Positions 32,078 through 42,608 of a DNA stretch of 43,899 nt are shown here, one piece after another; positions within the stretch are counted from its first letter, which is position 1; each line of letters opens with the position of its first letter. Made by a program: the position numbers and the translations under genes. The notes under the pieces are model-generated. The model worked only from the letters and a program-made list of their open reading frames with translations. It did not search any database and had not been told where the DNA came from. Source of the DNA: Hyphomonadaceae bacterium. GTDB lineage: Bacteria > Pseudomonadota > Alphaproteobacteria > Caulobacterales > Hyphomonadaceae. Location: the NCBI GenBank assembly GCA_022844475.1, contig JALHLR010000021.1, positions 1 through 43,899 on the forward strand, in the 5' to 3' direction.

Positions 32078-32827
32078 ATGAAAGCCCGCACCGCCCTCGC
32101 CGCCATCCTCGCCCTCGCAACAGCAGGCGCGCTCACCACCACGTCCGCGCTCGCCAAGCCGCCGCGCCTTCCCGCGGTGCACTCCTACATCCTGCTCGAC
32201 CGGACAGGTTCGATGGAGCCGATCTGGAACGAAGCGCTCTCCTCGGTGAACGCCTATGCCGATGGCCTGGCAGCGCTCGATGGCGGACCCCGGGTCGACG
32301 CCGATATCACGCTCGCCGTGTTCGATGCGCAGGACGGCCTGCAGTTCGACGTGCTGCGCCAGAGCGTCGATGCCGGCGACTGGAACGATGTCACCACACG
32401 CGAGGTGAACCCGCGCGGGATGACACCGCTCTATGACGCGATCGGCCGCATCGTCTCGCTCGCCGAGAAGGACAAGCCGGAAAAGGCCGTGCTCGTGATC
32501 ATGACGGACGGCGAGGAAAACTCCTCGACCGAGATGACCAAGAAAGCTGCCAAGGCCGCGCTCGACCGCGTGCGCGCCAAGGGCTGGGAAGTCGTCTTCC
32601 TCGGCGCAGAGTTCTCCAACTTCGACGACGCCGAAGGCGTCGGCCAGAGCTCATCGCGCAACATGGCCGTGTCGAAGGACCAGTTGTCGGACTCGATGGA
32701 CCGTCTTGCCCAGAAGTCCAAGAACTATGCGTCCGGCGCAGCCCCCTCCGTCGAGTGGAATGAGGAAGACCGCGCCGCTGCGAAAGAGGAAGAGGTCAAG
32801 CAGCGCACAGGCGGAAACAACCGCTGA
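32078..32827 (+). CDS. Secreted von Willebrand factor A domain protein
   Basis: 249 aa. Signal MKARTALAAILALATAGALTTTSALA, then a VWA domain with an intact MIDAS site: LLDRTGSM (DxTxS), the Thr in NPRGMTPLYDAIG and the Asp in VLVIMTDGEENSS. After the domain a charged tail (DRAAAKEEEVKQRTGGNNR) ends the protein. It would bind a divalent ion and a partner protein in the periplasm. GGGGA lies before ATG 32078. No MoxR ATPase or other usual partner is near. Confidence 0.87.
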   Translation: MKARTALAAILALATAGALTTTSALAKPPRLPAVHSYILLDRTGSMEPIWNEALSSVNAYADGLAALDGGPRVDADITLAVFDAQDGLQFDVLRQSVDAGDWNDVTTREVNPRGMTPLYDAIGRIVSLAEKDKPEKAVLVIMTDGEENSSTEMTKKAAKAALDRVRAKGWEVVFLGAEFSNFDDAEGVGQSSSRNMAVSKDQLSDSMDRLAQKSKNYASGAAPSVEWNEEDRAAAKEEEVKQRTGGNNR

Positions 32828-33017
32828 TCCTCTGCTCGAGTCCGGAAAGGACACGTTCGGATCACGCCAGCCCACATGACGCGATCCAGGTCCGGCCAGT
32901 GGCGGTTCTCCCCGCCGCTGGCCGGACCGCTTTCAGGCGGCAAGGACCATCGCTATTGAGCGGCACGCAAATCTGTTGTCCCCATGCGTTCGGGGAAGCG
33001 ACATCAGGGGACTGACA

Positions 33018-33623
33018 ATGAGACTATGCCTCGCGCTCGCCGCCAGCATTCTCGCGCTTGCCGCGTGCCAGCCAGCCGCACCGCCAAGCGAGCAGCCAGC
33101 GGCCGCTGCGCCCGCTGAAACGGCGGTCGCCGAAGCGCCCGCAGCCGGATGCGCTGCAACGTCCGAACGTATGTGGGGGCCGATCGGCCCCAGCGATGGG
33201 CCGTCCTACCGCATCGAGGCCTACACCAATGGCGCCATCTGCGAGGCCGGAGTCGTGACGCTGACGATCCGCGCGCGCGACGGGTTCCCGATCTATGCCT
33301 GGGCAGGCGCGGCCCAGCATCTTTTCGGGCTCGCCGACCAGCCGGACACGGCCGCGATGAAAAAGGCGCTTGCCGAATGGATGGACAGCAGCGCGATCGC
33401 AACCTCAGATGCGCTCCCGCCATGGGACCAGACCGAGGGCCAGCCCAATCGCGCGGAATTCCCATTCATGCCCGCAGAATGGCTGGACAAGGCAACCTAT
33501 GAGGCGATGCGCGCAGAAAAGCTGCACACCTACTGCTTCCCGCAGGGCATGGAGAGCCTCAGCTGCCTCGTCCTGCGCGACGGCCAGGTCGAAGAGATCG
33601 GCCTGCAACTGTTCCCAGGCTGA
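33018..33623 (+). CDS. Lipoprotein of unknown function
   Basis: 201 aa. Signal MRLCLALAASILALAAC with lipobox LAAC, then an alanine/proline-rich linker and a folded domain: CAATSERMWGPIGPSDGPSYRIEAYTNGAICEAGVVTLTIRARDGFPIYAWAGAAQHLFGL, later AEWLDKATYEAMRAEKLHTYCFPQGMESLSCLVLRDGQVEEIGLQLFPG. Four cysteines could form two disulphides. AGGGGA precedes ATG 33018 and excludes the longer frame from 32976. I cannot name the family. Its stop is 3 bp from the convergent cytochrome gene. Confidence 0.75.
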   Translation: MRLCLALAASILALAACQPAAPPSEQPAAAAPAETAVAEAPAAGCAATSERMWGPIGPSDGPSYRIEAYTNGAICEAGVVTLTIRARDGFPIYAWAGAAQHLFGLADQPDTAAMKKALAEWMDSSAIATSDALPPWDQTEGQPNRAEFPFMPAEWLDKATYEAMRAEKLHTYCFPQGMESLSCLVLRDGQVEEIGLQLFPG

Positions 33624-33626
33624 CGC

Positions 33627-33965
33627 CTAGCTGGCGCGCAGGGATCGCAGATAGGCGATCAGCGCGTCAGCGGTCTGCACATCGAAGTCGAACTCGGGCA
33701 TGTCCTGATGCCCGACCCGGATCCCGGTGATCAGGTCGTTCGCCAGCGCGTCGGCCTGATAGCGCGCAAGCATATCGCGCATGGGCGGCGCGCCGGCGCG
33801 CGGGCTTGCGGTGGCCTGGTCGAGCGCATGACATCCGGCGCACTCGCGCTCCGCAATCGCGCGCCCGTCGGCAACCAGCGGGTCGGCGGGTTGCCTGGCC
33901 GGCTGCGCGCTGCAGGCCGCCAGCGCGAGGAAAGCGAAGACAGCGGACGCCAGTTTCCGGTTCAT
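33627..33965 (-). CDS. Small c-type cytochrome lipoprotein
   Basis: 112 aa. Lipoprotein signal MNRKLASAVFAFLALAAC, haem motif CAGCH (RAIAERECAGCHALDQ), distal Met in GIRVGHQDMPEFDF and a C-terminal helix DALIAYLRSLRAS. A membrane-tethered electron carrier. AAGGTGAG before ATG 33965 supports this start over the longer frame. About 70 bp upstream is TTGGT-N4-ATCAA (34036-34049), a one-mismatch FNR-type box, which recalls the perfect box at the other cytochrome gene (20402). Confidence 0.85.
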   Translation of the reverse strand: MNRKLASAVFAFLALAACSAQPARQPADPLVADGRAIAERECAGCHALDQATASPRAGAPPMRDMLARYQADALANDLITGIRVGHQDMPEFDFDVQTADALIAYLRSLRAS

Positions 33966-34427
33966 CGGCTCACCTTCCAAGACATCCGCGCAGATCACGC
34001 CCTCCATGCGTAGCACAGCGTCCTGACCGAAGGCATTGATATAGACCAATCGCGTCGCCTCGGTCGCGGCCGAAGCCCTGATCCGCCAGGACTGTGAGCG
34101 TATGCTTCCAGCGCGGGACGACCTCGGAGGCAACAAACCGCTGGAGAGGACTCTGGCAGCCGCGGCAACGACATCACTGATCGGCTGTCCCTGATCTGCT
34201 CACCCATGACCGGCGGAGTCGCCCCGTGCCGGAGGGTCGGACCCCAGGGGAAACGACCCCAAAGCCCGCCCTTTGGGCTGAATCAGCCCGAAAGTGTGGT
34301 TTACGGGTTGCTCTGGAAGCCCCGGGGCGCCTGCGGCGCCGTCCGTGCTCGCTTTCTTCACAAAAGCCCTGTATTGCCGCGCCAAATCCAGCCCCTCCCC
34401 CCGGCCCAGACCCGAAACGACGCACCC
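33966..34427. other. Divergent region upstream of cytochrome and typA
   Basis: No gene is recognised. Possible regulatory items: the imperfect FNR box at 34036-34049, and in the typA leader a run of GC hairpins: AGCCC/GGGCT near 34263-34279 and GGCGCC-TGC-GGCGCC near 34326-34340. An open frame in phase with typA runs through part of this region but looks non-coding. Confidence 0.45.
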
Positions 34428-36248
34428 ATGCAACTGCGCAACATCGCCATCATCGCTCACGTCGACCACGGCAAGACGACGCTCGTCGACTGCCTGCTCA
34501 AGCAGTCGGGCGTCTTCCGCGACAACGAAGCGACGTCCGAACGCATGATGGACTCGAATGATCTCGAGCGTGAACGCGGCATCACCATCCTGGCCAAGGC
34601 GACCTCTGTCGTGTGGAACGACATCCGCATCAACATCGTCGACACGCCCGGCCACGCCGACTTCGGCGGCGAGGTCGAGCGCATCCTCAACATGGTGGAC
34701 GGCGCCATCGTTCTCGTCGACGCCGCCGAAGGCCCGATGCCGCAGACCAAGTTCGTGGTGTCGAAAGCGCTCAAGATCGGCCTCAGGCCCATCGTCTGCA
34801 TCAACAAGATCGACAAGCCGGAAGAGCGTCACGTCGAAGTCGTGAACGAAGTCTTCGACCTGTTCGCCAACCTCGATGCGACCGACGAGCAACTCGATTT
34901 CCCGATCATCTACGGTTCAGCCAAGAACGCCTGGATGAGCCTCGATCCGGCCGTGAAGACCACAGACATGGCCGCACTGTTCGAGACCGTGCTGAAGCAT
35001 GTGCCGCCGCCGCGCGTCGACAATGGCCCGTTCCGCATGCTCGGCACCACGATCGGCTCCGACCCGTTCCTCGGCCGCATCCTCACCGGCCGCGTCGATT
35101 CGGGCTCCGTGAAGCCGAACCAGACCGTCAAGGTTCTCTCGCGCACCGGCGAAGTGATCGAAACCGGCCGCGTCTCGAAGGTGCTCGCATTCCGCGGCCT
35201 CGTCCGTTCCCCCATCGATGAAGGCAAGGCCGGCGACATCGTCTCGATCTCGGGCCTCACGAAAGCCACCGTCGCCGACACGATCTGCGATCCGTCCGTC
35301 ACCGAGGCGATGCCCGCCCAGCCGATCGACCCGCCGACGCTGGCCATGACGTTCCGCGTCAACGATAGCCCGCTCGCCGGCACGGAAGGCAAGAAGGTCA
35401 CCAGCCGCGTGATCTGGGACCGCCTGCTGAAGGAAGCAGAAGGCAATGTCGCGCTCAAGATCTCGCGTGCGCCGGATTCGGACGCGTTCGAAGTCGCAGG
35501 CCGCGGCGAACTTCAACTTGCCGTTCTGATTGAAACCATGCGCCGCGAAGGCTTCGAGCTTGGCGTGTCGCGTCCGAAAGTCGTGATGCAGAAGGACGAG
35601 ACGACGGGCGAAACACTCGAGCCGATCGAGGAAGTGGTCATCGACGTGGATGACGAACACTCCGGCGTTGTCGTGCAGAAGCTGTCCGAGCGCCGCGCCG
35701 ACATGATGGACATGCGCCCGTCGGGCGTTGGCCGCACGCGCCTCGTCTTCCATGCGCCGACGCGCGGCCTGATCGGCTATCAGGGCGAATTGCTGTCCGA
35801 CACGCGCGGCACCGCCGTGATGAACCGCATCTTCTACCAGTACGCACCGCACAAGGGCGAAATCAAAGGCCGCCACACCGGCGTGCTGATCTCCAACGGC
35901 GCCGGCGAGAGCGTGGCGTTCGCGCTGTGGAACCTCGAGGACCGCGGCCCGATGATGATCGAGCCTGGCATCAAGGTCTATGAAGGCATGATCATCGGCG
36001 AACACACGCGGGGCAATGATCTCGAAGTGAACGTGCTGAAAGGCAAGAAGCTCACCAACGTGCGCGCCTCGGGCGCCGACGAAGCTGTGCGCCTGACGCC
36101 GCCGATCCGGATGACGCTGGAAAAGGCGCTGGCCTACATCCAGGACGACGAACTGGTCGAAGTGACGCCGGAGAACATCCGCCTGCGCAAGGTCTGGCTC
36201 GATCCGAACGACCGCAAGCGCAATTCGCGCGCGGCCGTCGAGGCGTAG
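34428..36248 (+). CDS. typA: Translational GTPase TypA/BipA
   Basis: 606-aa ribosome-binding GTPase needed for subunit assembly and stress growth. G motifs: AHVDHGKTT (residues 9-17), [27 protein letters not shown] and GSAKN. The EF-G-like domains follow, then the BipA C-terminal domain ([79 protein letters not shown]). The start at ATG 34428 matches the family start [16 protein letters not shown]. No obvious Shine-Dalgarno. The YjdM-like gene follows after 2 bp. Confidence 0.97.
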   Translation: MQLRNIAIIAHVDHGKTTLVDCLLKQSGVFRDNEATSERMMDSNDLERERGITILAKATSVVWNDIRINIVDTPGHADFGGEVERILNMVDGAIVLVDAAEGPMPQTKFVVSKALKIGLRPIVCINKIDKPEERHVEVVNEVFDLFANLDATDEQLDFPIIYGSAKNAWMSLDPAVKTTDMAALFETVLKHVPPPRVDNGPFRMLGTTIGSDPFLGRILTGRVDSGSVKPNQTVKVLSRTGEVIETGRVSKVLAFRGLVRSPIDEGKAGDIVSISGLTKATVADTICDPSVTEAMPAQPIDPPTLAMTFRVNDSPLAGTEGKKVTSRVIWDRLLKEAEGNVALKISRAPDSDAFEVAGRGELQLAVLIETMRREGFELGVSRPKVVMQKDETTGETLEPIEEVVIDVDDEHSGVVVQKLSERRADMMDMRPSGVGRTRLVFHAPTRGLIGYQGELLSDTRGTAVMNRIFYQYAPHKGEIKGRHTGVLISNGAGESVAFALWNLEDRGPMMIEPGIKVYEGMIIGEHTRGNDLEVNVLKGKKLTNVRASGADEAVRLTPPIRMTLEKALAYIQDDELVEVTPENIRLRKVWLDPNDRKRNSRAAVEA

Positions 36249-36250
36249 TC

Positions 36251-36592
36251 CTGAACCTGCTTCCGTCCTGCCCCGGCTGCGCGTCCACCCTGACCTACGA
36301 GGACGGCGCCATGCTGGTATGTCCTGAGTGCGCCCATGAATGGTCGCCGGGCGCAGCGCCCGCAGCCGACGGTCCGCGCGTCTACAAGGACGCAAACGGC
36401 AATGTGCTGGAGGACGGCGATACGGTCACATTGATCAAGGACCTCAAGCTCAAGGGGTCCTCGCAGGTCGTGAAGCAGGGCACCAGGGTCAAAGGCATCC
36501 GGCTGGTCGACGAAGACCATGACATCGACTGCAGGATCGATGGATTCGGCGCGATGAAGCTGAAGTCCGGGTTCGTCAAGAAGCAGCGCTAG
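36251..36592 (+). CDS. yjdM: YjdM/PhnA family zinc-ribbon protein, CTG start
   Basis: 113 aa. E. coli YjdM starts [20 protein letters not shown]; here the frame reads [21 protein letters not shown], so both CxxC zinc ribbons (CPGC, CPEC) and the conserved [27 protein letters not shown]...[31 protein letters not shown] are present. The first ATG (36311) would delete half of the zinc ribbon. No ATG, GTG or TTG exists between it and the in-frame limit, so the start is probably CTG 36251 (GAGG seven bases upstream) or CTG 36257. The role of the family, once linked to phosphonate use, is unclear. Probably co-transcribed with typA; 3' end overlaps the Lrp gene by 4 bp. Confidence 0.88.
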   Translation: MNLLPSCPGCASTLTYEDGAMLVCPECAHEWSPGAAPAADGPRVYKDANGNVLEDGDTVTLIKDLKLKGSSQVVKQGTRVKGIRLVDEDHDIDCRIDGFGAMKLKSGFVKKQR

Positions 36593-37041
36593 CCACGCTC
36601 GTCCTTGGGCGAGCCCATCACGATGTAGCTGGTGATCGAGGCGACTTCCGGTACCTGCCCCAGCACCTCCGTGTGGAAGTGCTTGTAGGCCGCAAGATCC
36701 TCCACCTCGACGCGCAGGATGTACTCGATCGCGCCGGTCACGTTGTGGCACTCGCGCACCTGGGGGGCGGCCGACATCGCCTTCTCGAAATTGCGCTGGT
36801 TGCGCTTGTGATGCTCGGACAGGCCGACGGCGACATAGGCGGTGAAGCCGCCGCCCGTCGCGGCGCGGTTCACCACGGCGCGATAGCCCGCAATCACCCC
36901 TTCCCGCTCGAGTTCCTGAACGCGGCGCAGGCAGGCGGACGCGGACAGGCCGACCTTCGCAGCAAGATCGGCATTGGTGATCCGGCCATCCTGCTCCAGC
37001 TCGCGCAAGATTCTGCGGTTGATGTCATCCAGCTTCGTCAT
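36589..37041 (-). CDS. Lrp/AsnC family transcriptional regulator
   Basis: 150 aa from ATG 37041. [60 protein letters not shown] is the AsnC-type helix-turn-helix; the ligand-binding RAM domain follows ([78 protein letters not shown]). It is divergent from a LysE-type exporter 72 bp away, the classic setting in which an Lrp protein activates an amino-acid exporter. The fifteen residues before this Met in the open frame are not family-like. Confidence 0.92.
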   Translation of the reverse strand: MTKLDDINRRILRELEQDGRITNADLAAKVGLSASACLRRVQELEREGVIAGYRAVVNRAATGGGFTAYVAVGLSEHHKRNQRNFEKAMSAAPQVRECHNVTGAIEYILRVEVEDLAAYKHFHTEVLGQVPEVASITSYIVMGSPKDERG

Positions 37042-37113
37042 GGATTGTGAAACTGGCTGATCGAAGCGGCAGAACGCAAGCACATTCGATCCGATCCGCC
37101 GTATTGTTGCGAA

Positions 37114-37728
37114 ATGTTGACCGCCGAACTCTTCACCGCCCTCGTGGCCTTCGCCTTCGTGTCCTCGATCACGCCGGGGCCGAACAATCTCATGCTCATG
37201 ACGTCAGGCACGAATTTCGGCTTCATGCGGACGATCCCGCACATGCTGGGTGTGTCGATCGGCTTCACGCTGATGATCGTTCTTGTCGGCGCCGGCCTTG
37301 CGAAGGTGTTCGAGGTCTATCCCCTCGCCCACACGATCCTGAAATATGCGAGCTGCGCATACCTTGTCTGGCTCGCCTGGAAGATCGCGACATCCGCACC
37401 GCCGGGGGCGAAGGGCGCCGAAGGCAAGTCGGAGCCGATGACCTTCATCCAGGCGGCGCTGTTCCAATGGGTGAACCCCAAGGCATGGACGATGGCGCTG
37501 ACAGCCGTCTCCGCCTACACGCTGCCGGCTGACCCGATCGTCAGTCTGCTGGTCGTCGCAGCCGTGTTCGGCGCGATCAACCTGCCCCTGGTCGGCTCAT
37601 GGACGCTGCTGGGCATGCAGCTGCGGCACTTCCTCAACGATCCCGTCAGGCTGCGCGCCTTCAACGTGACGATGGCAGTTATCCTTGTCGCGACGCTCTA
37701 CCCGATCGTGTTCGCCGCGCCTCACTAG
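37114..37728 (+). CDS. LysE/RhtB family amino-acid exporter
   Basis: 204 aa, six helices. FTALVAFAFVSSITPGPNNLMLMTSGTNFGFMRTIPHMLGVSIGF contains the family signature (SITPGPNN.M...SG...G...); FQWVNPKAWTMALTAVSAY is the second conserved block. Exports amino acids or related metabolites by proton exchange. Control by the divergent Lrp regulator is likely. No Shine-Dalgarno is visible before ATG 37114. It is convergent with ppa, 3 bp apart. Confidence 0.92.
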   Translation: MLTAELFTALVAFAFVSSITPGPNNLMLMTSGTNFGFMRTIPHMLGVSIGFTLMIVLVGAGLAKVFEVYPLAHTILKYASCAYLVWLAWKIATSAPPGAKGAEGKSEPMTFIQAALFQWVNPKAWTMALTAVSAYTLPADPIVSLLVVAAVFGAINLPLVGSWTLLGMQLRHFLNDPVRLRAFNVTMAVILVATLYPIVFAAPH

Positions 37729-37731
37729 CGG

Positions 37732-38265
37732 CTATTTCACCAGCTTCGCGCGCTCGATCGATTCCAGGATCAGCTCACGTGCGCGCTCGGGGCCGTGGAG
37801 GCCTTCGATCTTCACCCACTTGCCGGGCTCGAGATCCTTGTAGTGCTCGAAAAAGTGCACGATCCGCTCGACCAGGATTTCGGGCAGGTCCTTGTAGTGT
37901 TTGACCTTCTCGTAATAGCGCGTGAGCTTGGGATGCGGCACGGCGAGGATCTTCTCGTCCTGCCCCTTGTCATCCGTCATCATCAGCACACCCACCGGCA
38001 CGCAGCGCACAACCGAGCCCGGCACCAGCGCGCGGTTGCCCACAACCATCACATCGATCGGATCGCCGTCGAGCGATAGCGTGTGCGGGACGAACCCGTA
38101 GTTGCAAGGATAGCGCATCGACGTGTACAGGAACCTGTCGACGAACATGGCGCCTGAGGCCTTGTCGATCTCGTACTTGATCGGCTCACCGCCAAGCGGA
38201 ACCTCAACCAGGACGTTGACGTCCTCGGGCGGGTTGGGTCCGCTTGTGATCTTTGAAAGGTCCAT
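37732..38265 (-). CDS. ppa: Inorganic pyrophosphatase (family I)
   Basis: 177 aa, hexameric Mg-dependent enzyme that hydrolyses pyrophosphate and drives biosynthesis. [61 protein letters not shown] contains the active-site DGDPIDV and the YP.NYGF.P motif; [12 protein letters not shown] and [16 protein letters not shown] complete the site. Normal length, CAGGA before the ATG. Apparently monocistronic. Confidence 0.96.
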   Translation of the reverse strand: MDLSKITSGPNPPEDVNVLVEVPLGGEPIKYEIDKASGAMFVDRFLYTSMRYPCNYGFVPHTLSLDGDPIDVMVVGNRALVPGSVVRCVPVGVLMMTDDKGQDEKILAVPHPKLTRYYEKVKHYKDLPEILVERIVHFFEHYKDLEPGKWVKIEGLHGPERARELILESIERAKLVK

Positions 38266-38364
38266 GCGGGAGTCCTGTCATCGGGCCAGCAGGTTGACGT
38301 CTTCGCACCGGCAATATCCGCACCGGGCCGCACCGCCAAGCACAACTGTCAGCCCGCGCGAAAC

Positions 38365-40515
38365 TCACACGGCGTCCGCCACGGCGCGCAGCATGGCGCA
38401 GACGTCGATCGGCTTGGCCAGCACCCCGGCCGTTCCGGCCTTGCGGTAGGATTCGACCTGATCCGGCAGCACATTGGCTGTGCAGGCGATCACCGGCGTT
38501 GCCGCATTCGGCCCGGTTCCGGCGCGAAGCCGCGCCAGCACGTCAAGTCCGTTCATCTCCGGCATCACCATGTCGAGCAGGACAGCGTCGAACTTCTGGC
38601 GCGCCATCAGCGCCAGCGCCTCTTCGCCAGAGGCACATTCGGTCGCGCAGTGCCCCGCAGCCCGCAGCATGGCGCCGAGGACATAGAGATTTCGTGGATT
38701 GTCATCGACGCACAGTATGCTGCGGACCGGGGCGTCGATCGCCTCGCCGGCCCGGACGCCTGGTTCCTGCCCTTCCGTCGTCAACGGCGCCGCGATGCGG
38801 ACGGTGAAGCGCGAGCCCCGACCGCTCTCGGTCTCGAGCGTCACATCGCCGCCCATCGCGATCGCAAGCTGCCGCGCGATGTGCAGACCGAGACCAAGGC
38901 CGCCATGACGACGCCGCGCGGTGACGTCGATCTGTTCGAAGGGGAGGAATATGCGCTCGATGGCTTCCGCTGGCACGCCTGGCCCGGTGTCGCCCACCTC
39001 GATCACCACGCATTGTTCGCCGCCGGGTCCGCGCTCGGGCCAGGCCTCCAGAGAGACGGCGCCCTTCTGGGTGAACTTCACCGCGTTGGCGACGAGGTTG
39101 CCGATGATCTGCAGCACCCGCGCACTGTCCGTGCTTCGCGGAGCCGACAGAGCGGGGTCAATGATGACTGAAAGCGACAGCCCCTTGGCGCGGACGTCCG
39201 CCGCCCAGATAACGGCCGCACCTTCGATCAGGCGAAGCAGCGAGACCGGCTCGGGCTGGATCCTCACCTTGTCGGCATTGAGCGCGGCCAGGTCGAGCAG
39301 GTCGTTCAGCACGACCAGCATCTGCTTGCTCGCATCCTCCAGCACACCGAGCGTTCGACGCTGGACAGGGTCGAGCCGCGACTGCGACAGCAGCAGCGCA
39401 CAGCTCATGACGGCGTTCATTGGCGTGCGAAGCTCGTGGCTCATCACGGCCATGAAGTCTGTCTTGGCGCGGCTCGCCTTCTCGGCAGCTTCGAGCGCGT
39501 CACCCAATCGTCCATTCTGGACCGTCAGCTGCGCTTCGGCGTCACGCTGGGCCGTGACATCCCTGAAAACGCTGACGACGTATTCGATCAGGTCAGACCT
39601 GGGATCACGGACTGGCGCAGCATTGAGGCTGATCCAGCGGCGGCTGCCATCATCGAGATCGATGACCATGCCAACGTCGCGGACGATTTCGCCCGAGCGC
39701 AACGTTCGCGCCACCGGGTATTCCTCAGGCGGAAACGCGGAACCGTCCAGCCTTGTCGTTCGCCAGCGCGGGTCGGTGACGGACCGCCCGAATTGCTGGT
39801 CGCGTGTCAGGCCCAGTATCTCTACCGACGCCGGATTGGACTCGATAATCCTCCCGGTTGCATCGAAAACATTCACGCCTTCATTCATGGCGTTGAATAT
39901 GAGCTCAAACTGGCCGTGCCGTGTACGCTCCGCCTCTGTCCTTGTCGCAGCATGCATGGCCCTGTTCGCAGCCCGGCGGTGCGACAGGAAAGCCGCGACG
40001 AGTTCTGCGGTTTTCTCAAGACGCGCGACCTCATGCGCGCCGAACCTGCCAGGATCGTTGTGACCCACGGCCAGGACGCCGACTGGACAACCCGACTGCG
40101 CGCCGACCGGAACGCCAATGAAACTGCGCACATTGGGTGGCCCGAAGACATGGCGCGTGCGTGCAAAGCGGGGATCAGCAGCGGCGTCGGCGACCTGCAC
40201 GGTCACGCCCAGTTCAAGCGGCAGCGAGCACATGCACTCTTCTCGCGGCATGGAGACGGCCGCCTCGAAACTCGAAGAGACTTCATGGGCGGTGTCGGCG
40301 TCGTGCACGACGAAGACAGCAAGACTGCCACCGCAGATATCAAGGGCCAGCATCACCAGCTTGTCGAGATCGGCAAGGCGACCCTTGCCGAGCAGGTCCA
40401 GCTCGTGCAGGGCCGCACGCATGTCGTCGCTGGCGCGGGGCGAGCTCGCCGTCAACGCCGCGCCATGCTGATCAGCGGATGCTTCTGTATCCAGTCGCAC
40501 GCCCCTGTCCGCCAT
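38365..40515 (-). CDS. Hybrid sensor histidine kinase (GAF-PAS-HisKA-HATPase-REC)
   Basis: 716 aa, no membrane segment. Order: GAF domain about 35-180 (VMLALDICGGSLAVFVV, FIGVPVG...GVLAVGH), PAS about 200-330 with PAC (FELIFNAMNEGVNVFDATGRIIESNPASVEILG), HisKA with phospho-His360 (MSHELRTPMNAV), HATPase with N-box NLVANAVKF (Asn477), DTGPGVP and GGLGLGLHIA, then a receiver domain with Asp648 (VLLDMVMPEMNG) and Lys701 (AKPID). Cytosolic sensor, signal unknown. Starts 10 bp after the response regulator stop, so both are one operon. Start MADRGV is chosen by position after the upstream gene; ribosome site weak. Confidence 0.88.
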   Translation of the reverse strand: MADRGVRLDTEASADQHGAALTASSPRASDDMRAALHELDLLGKGRLADLDKLVMLALDICGGSLAVFVVHDADTAHEVSSSFEAAVSMPREECMCSLPLELGVTVQVADAAADPRFARTRHVFGPPNVRSFIGVPVGAQSGCPVGVLAVGHNDPGRFGAHEVARLEKTAELVAAFLSHRRAANRAMHAATRTEAERTRHGQFELIFNAMNEGVNVFDATGRIIESNPASVEILGLTRDQQFGRSVTDPRWRTTRLDGSAFPPEEYPVARTLRSGEIVRDVGMVIDLDDGSRRWISLNAAPVRDPRSDLIEYVVSVFRDVTAQRDAEAQLTVQNGRLGDALEAAEKASRAKTDFMAVMSHELRTPMNAVMSCALLLSQSRLDPVQRRTLGVLEDASKQMLVVLNDLLDLAALNADKVRIQPEPVSLLRLIEGAAVIWAADVRAKGLSLSVIIDPALSAPRSTDSARVLQIIGNLVANAVKFTQKGAVSLEAWPERGPGGEQCVVIEVGDTGPGVPAEAIERIFLPFEQIDVTARRRHGGLGLGLHIARQLAIAMGGDVTLETESGRGSRFTVRIAAPLTTEGQEPGVRAGEAIDAPVRSILCVDDNPRNLYVLGAMLRAAGHCATECASGEEALALMARQKFDAVLLDMVMPEMNGLDVLARLRAGTGPNAATPVIACTANVLPDQVESYRKAGTAGVLAKPIDVCAMLRAVADAV

Positions 40516-40525
40516 ACGGGCATGA

Positions 40526-41107
40526 TCACAATTCCGGCTGGTCGTCGCCGGCACGGCGCGCACGCTGACGGATCGACGCGCGGGCGACGGCGAGGATGAG
40601 GCTGGCCGTGTCGATCGGCTTGCCGAGAATGCCAACGATGCCGGGAATACCGGCGAACTGGTTTCGCGCAAGCATCACGCTGGCGGTGCAGATGATGATC
40701 GGTGTTTCGCGGCTGGGTCCGAGATCGCGCATCTGCCGCGCGAGCGCGACACCGGAGACTCCCGACATCACGAGGTCCAGCAACACGACATCGAAGTGGC
40801 GGCTGTCGAGCCGGCGTAGCGCCTCGGCGCCGGAGCCGCAGGCCTCCACCTCATGCCCGACCGAAGTCAGGATGGCGCTGAGGATGTCGAGGTGGCGGTC
40901 ATTGTCATCGACAACCAGGATGTCCCGCGCAGCGGCGACGCAGATCCAGTCAGATGCGGGACGATCACGTACGGACACGCGATCCCGTGACAAGGTCCTC
41001 GTGCGCGCGGCCATAGGGGCAGCTGCGGTCCCGATTTCGCGAGGGAGTCGTGGCGCATCCATCGCCGCCCCCATGGCTCCTAATTCGCCACTGAGGCGAA
41101 TCGCCAT
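40526..41107 (-). CDS. Stand-alone response regulator (receiver domain)
   Basis: 193 aa in the longest form. A receiver domain from about residue 60: ILVVDDNDRHLDILSAILTSVGHEVEACGSGAEALRRLDSRHFDVVLLDLVMSGVSG, with the acidic pair DD, phospho-Asp in LLDLVM, Thr in CTAS and Lys in LGKPID. No output domain. The first 60 residues are basic and low in complexity; the true start may be ATG 41074 or 41062, because a promoter-like sequence lies only ten bases upstream of 41107. It probably exchanges phosphate with the hybrid kinase directly downstream. Confidence 0.82.
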   Translation of the reverse strand: MAIRLSGELGAMGAAMDAPRLPREIGTAAAPMAARTRTLSRDRVSVRDRPASDWICVAAARDILVVDDNDRHLDILSAILTSVGHEVEACGSGAEALRRLDSRHFDVVLLDLVMSGVSGVALARQMRDLGPSRETPIIICTASVMLARNQFAGIPGIVGILGKPIDTASLILAVARASIRQRARRAGDDQPEL

Positions 41108-41115
41108 CGCGTTTG

Positions 41116-41142
41116 CTTATAGCATGGTTAACACGCTGGCAA
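41116..41142 (-). promoter_or_regulatory. Promoter-like sequence with CtrA-like half-site
   Basis: On the minus strand TTGCCA (41142-41137), a 15-base spacer and TATAAG (41121-41116). The spacer contains TTAACCAT (41131-41124), the 8-base half-site bound by CtrA/SciP-type regulators in Caulobacter. If used, the response-regulator mRNA would be almost leaderless or start at an inner ATG. Confidence 0.4.
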
Positions 41143-41210
41143 ATCCTGCGAGCCGGCGAACCCGCACGCCATGATCGGCCGGCCAGCAGGCCCCCTGCGG
41201 CGGCTGACGA

Positions 41211-42440
<1,230 letters not shown>

Positions 42441-42608
42441 GGTCATCTCCCGGGCGGACAGGCCAATCGGATGGGCGCTTATAGCCCCCGCGGCCCGGCT
42501 CGCAAGCGATGTGGCGACGCCGGCTGCGGCGGGGTGTGGCGCGGATGGACAGGCGTGCTAGATTTCGCATCAGGCGCGGGCGACCGGCCCGCCGGTTGGG
42601 GAAACTTC

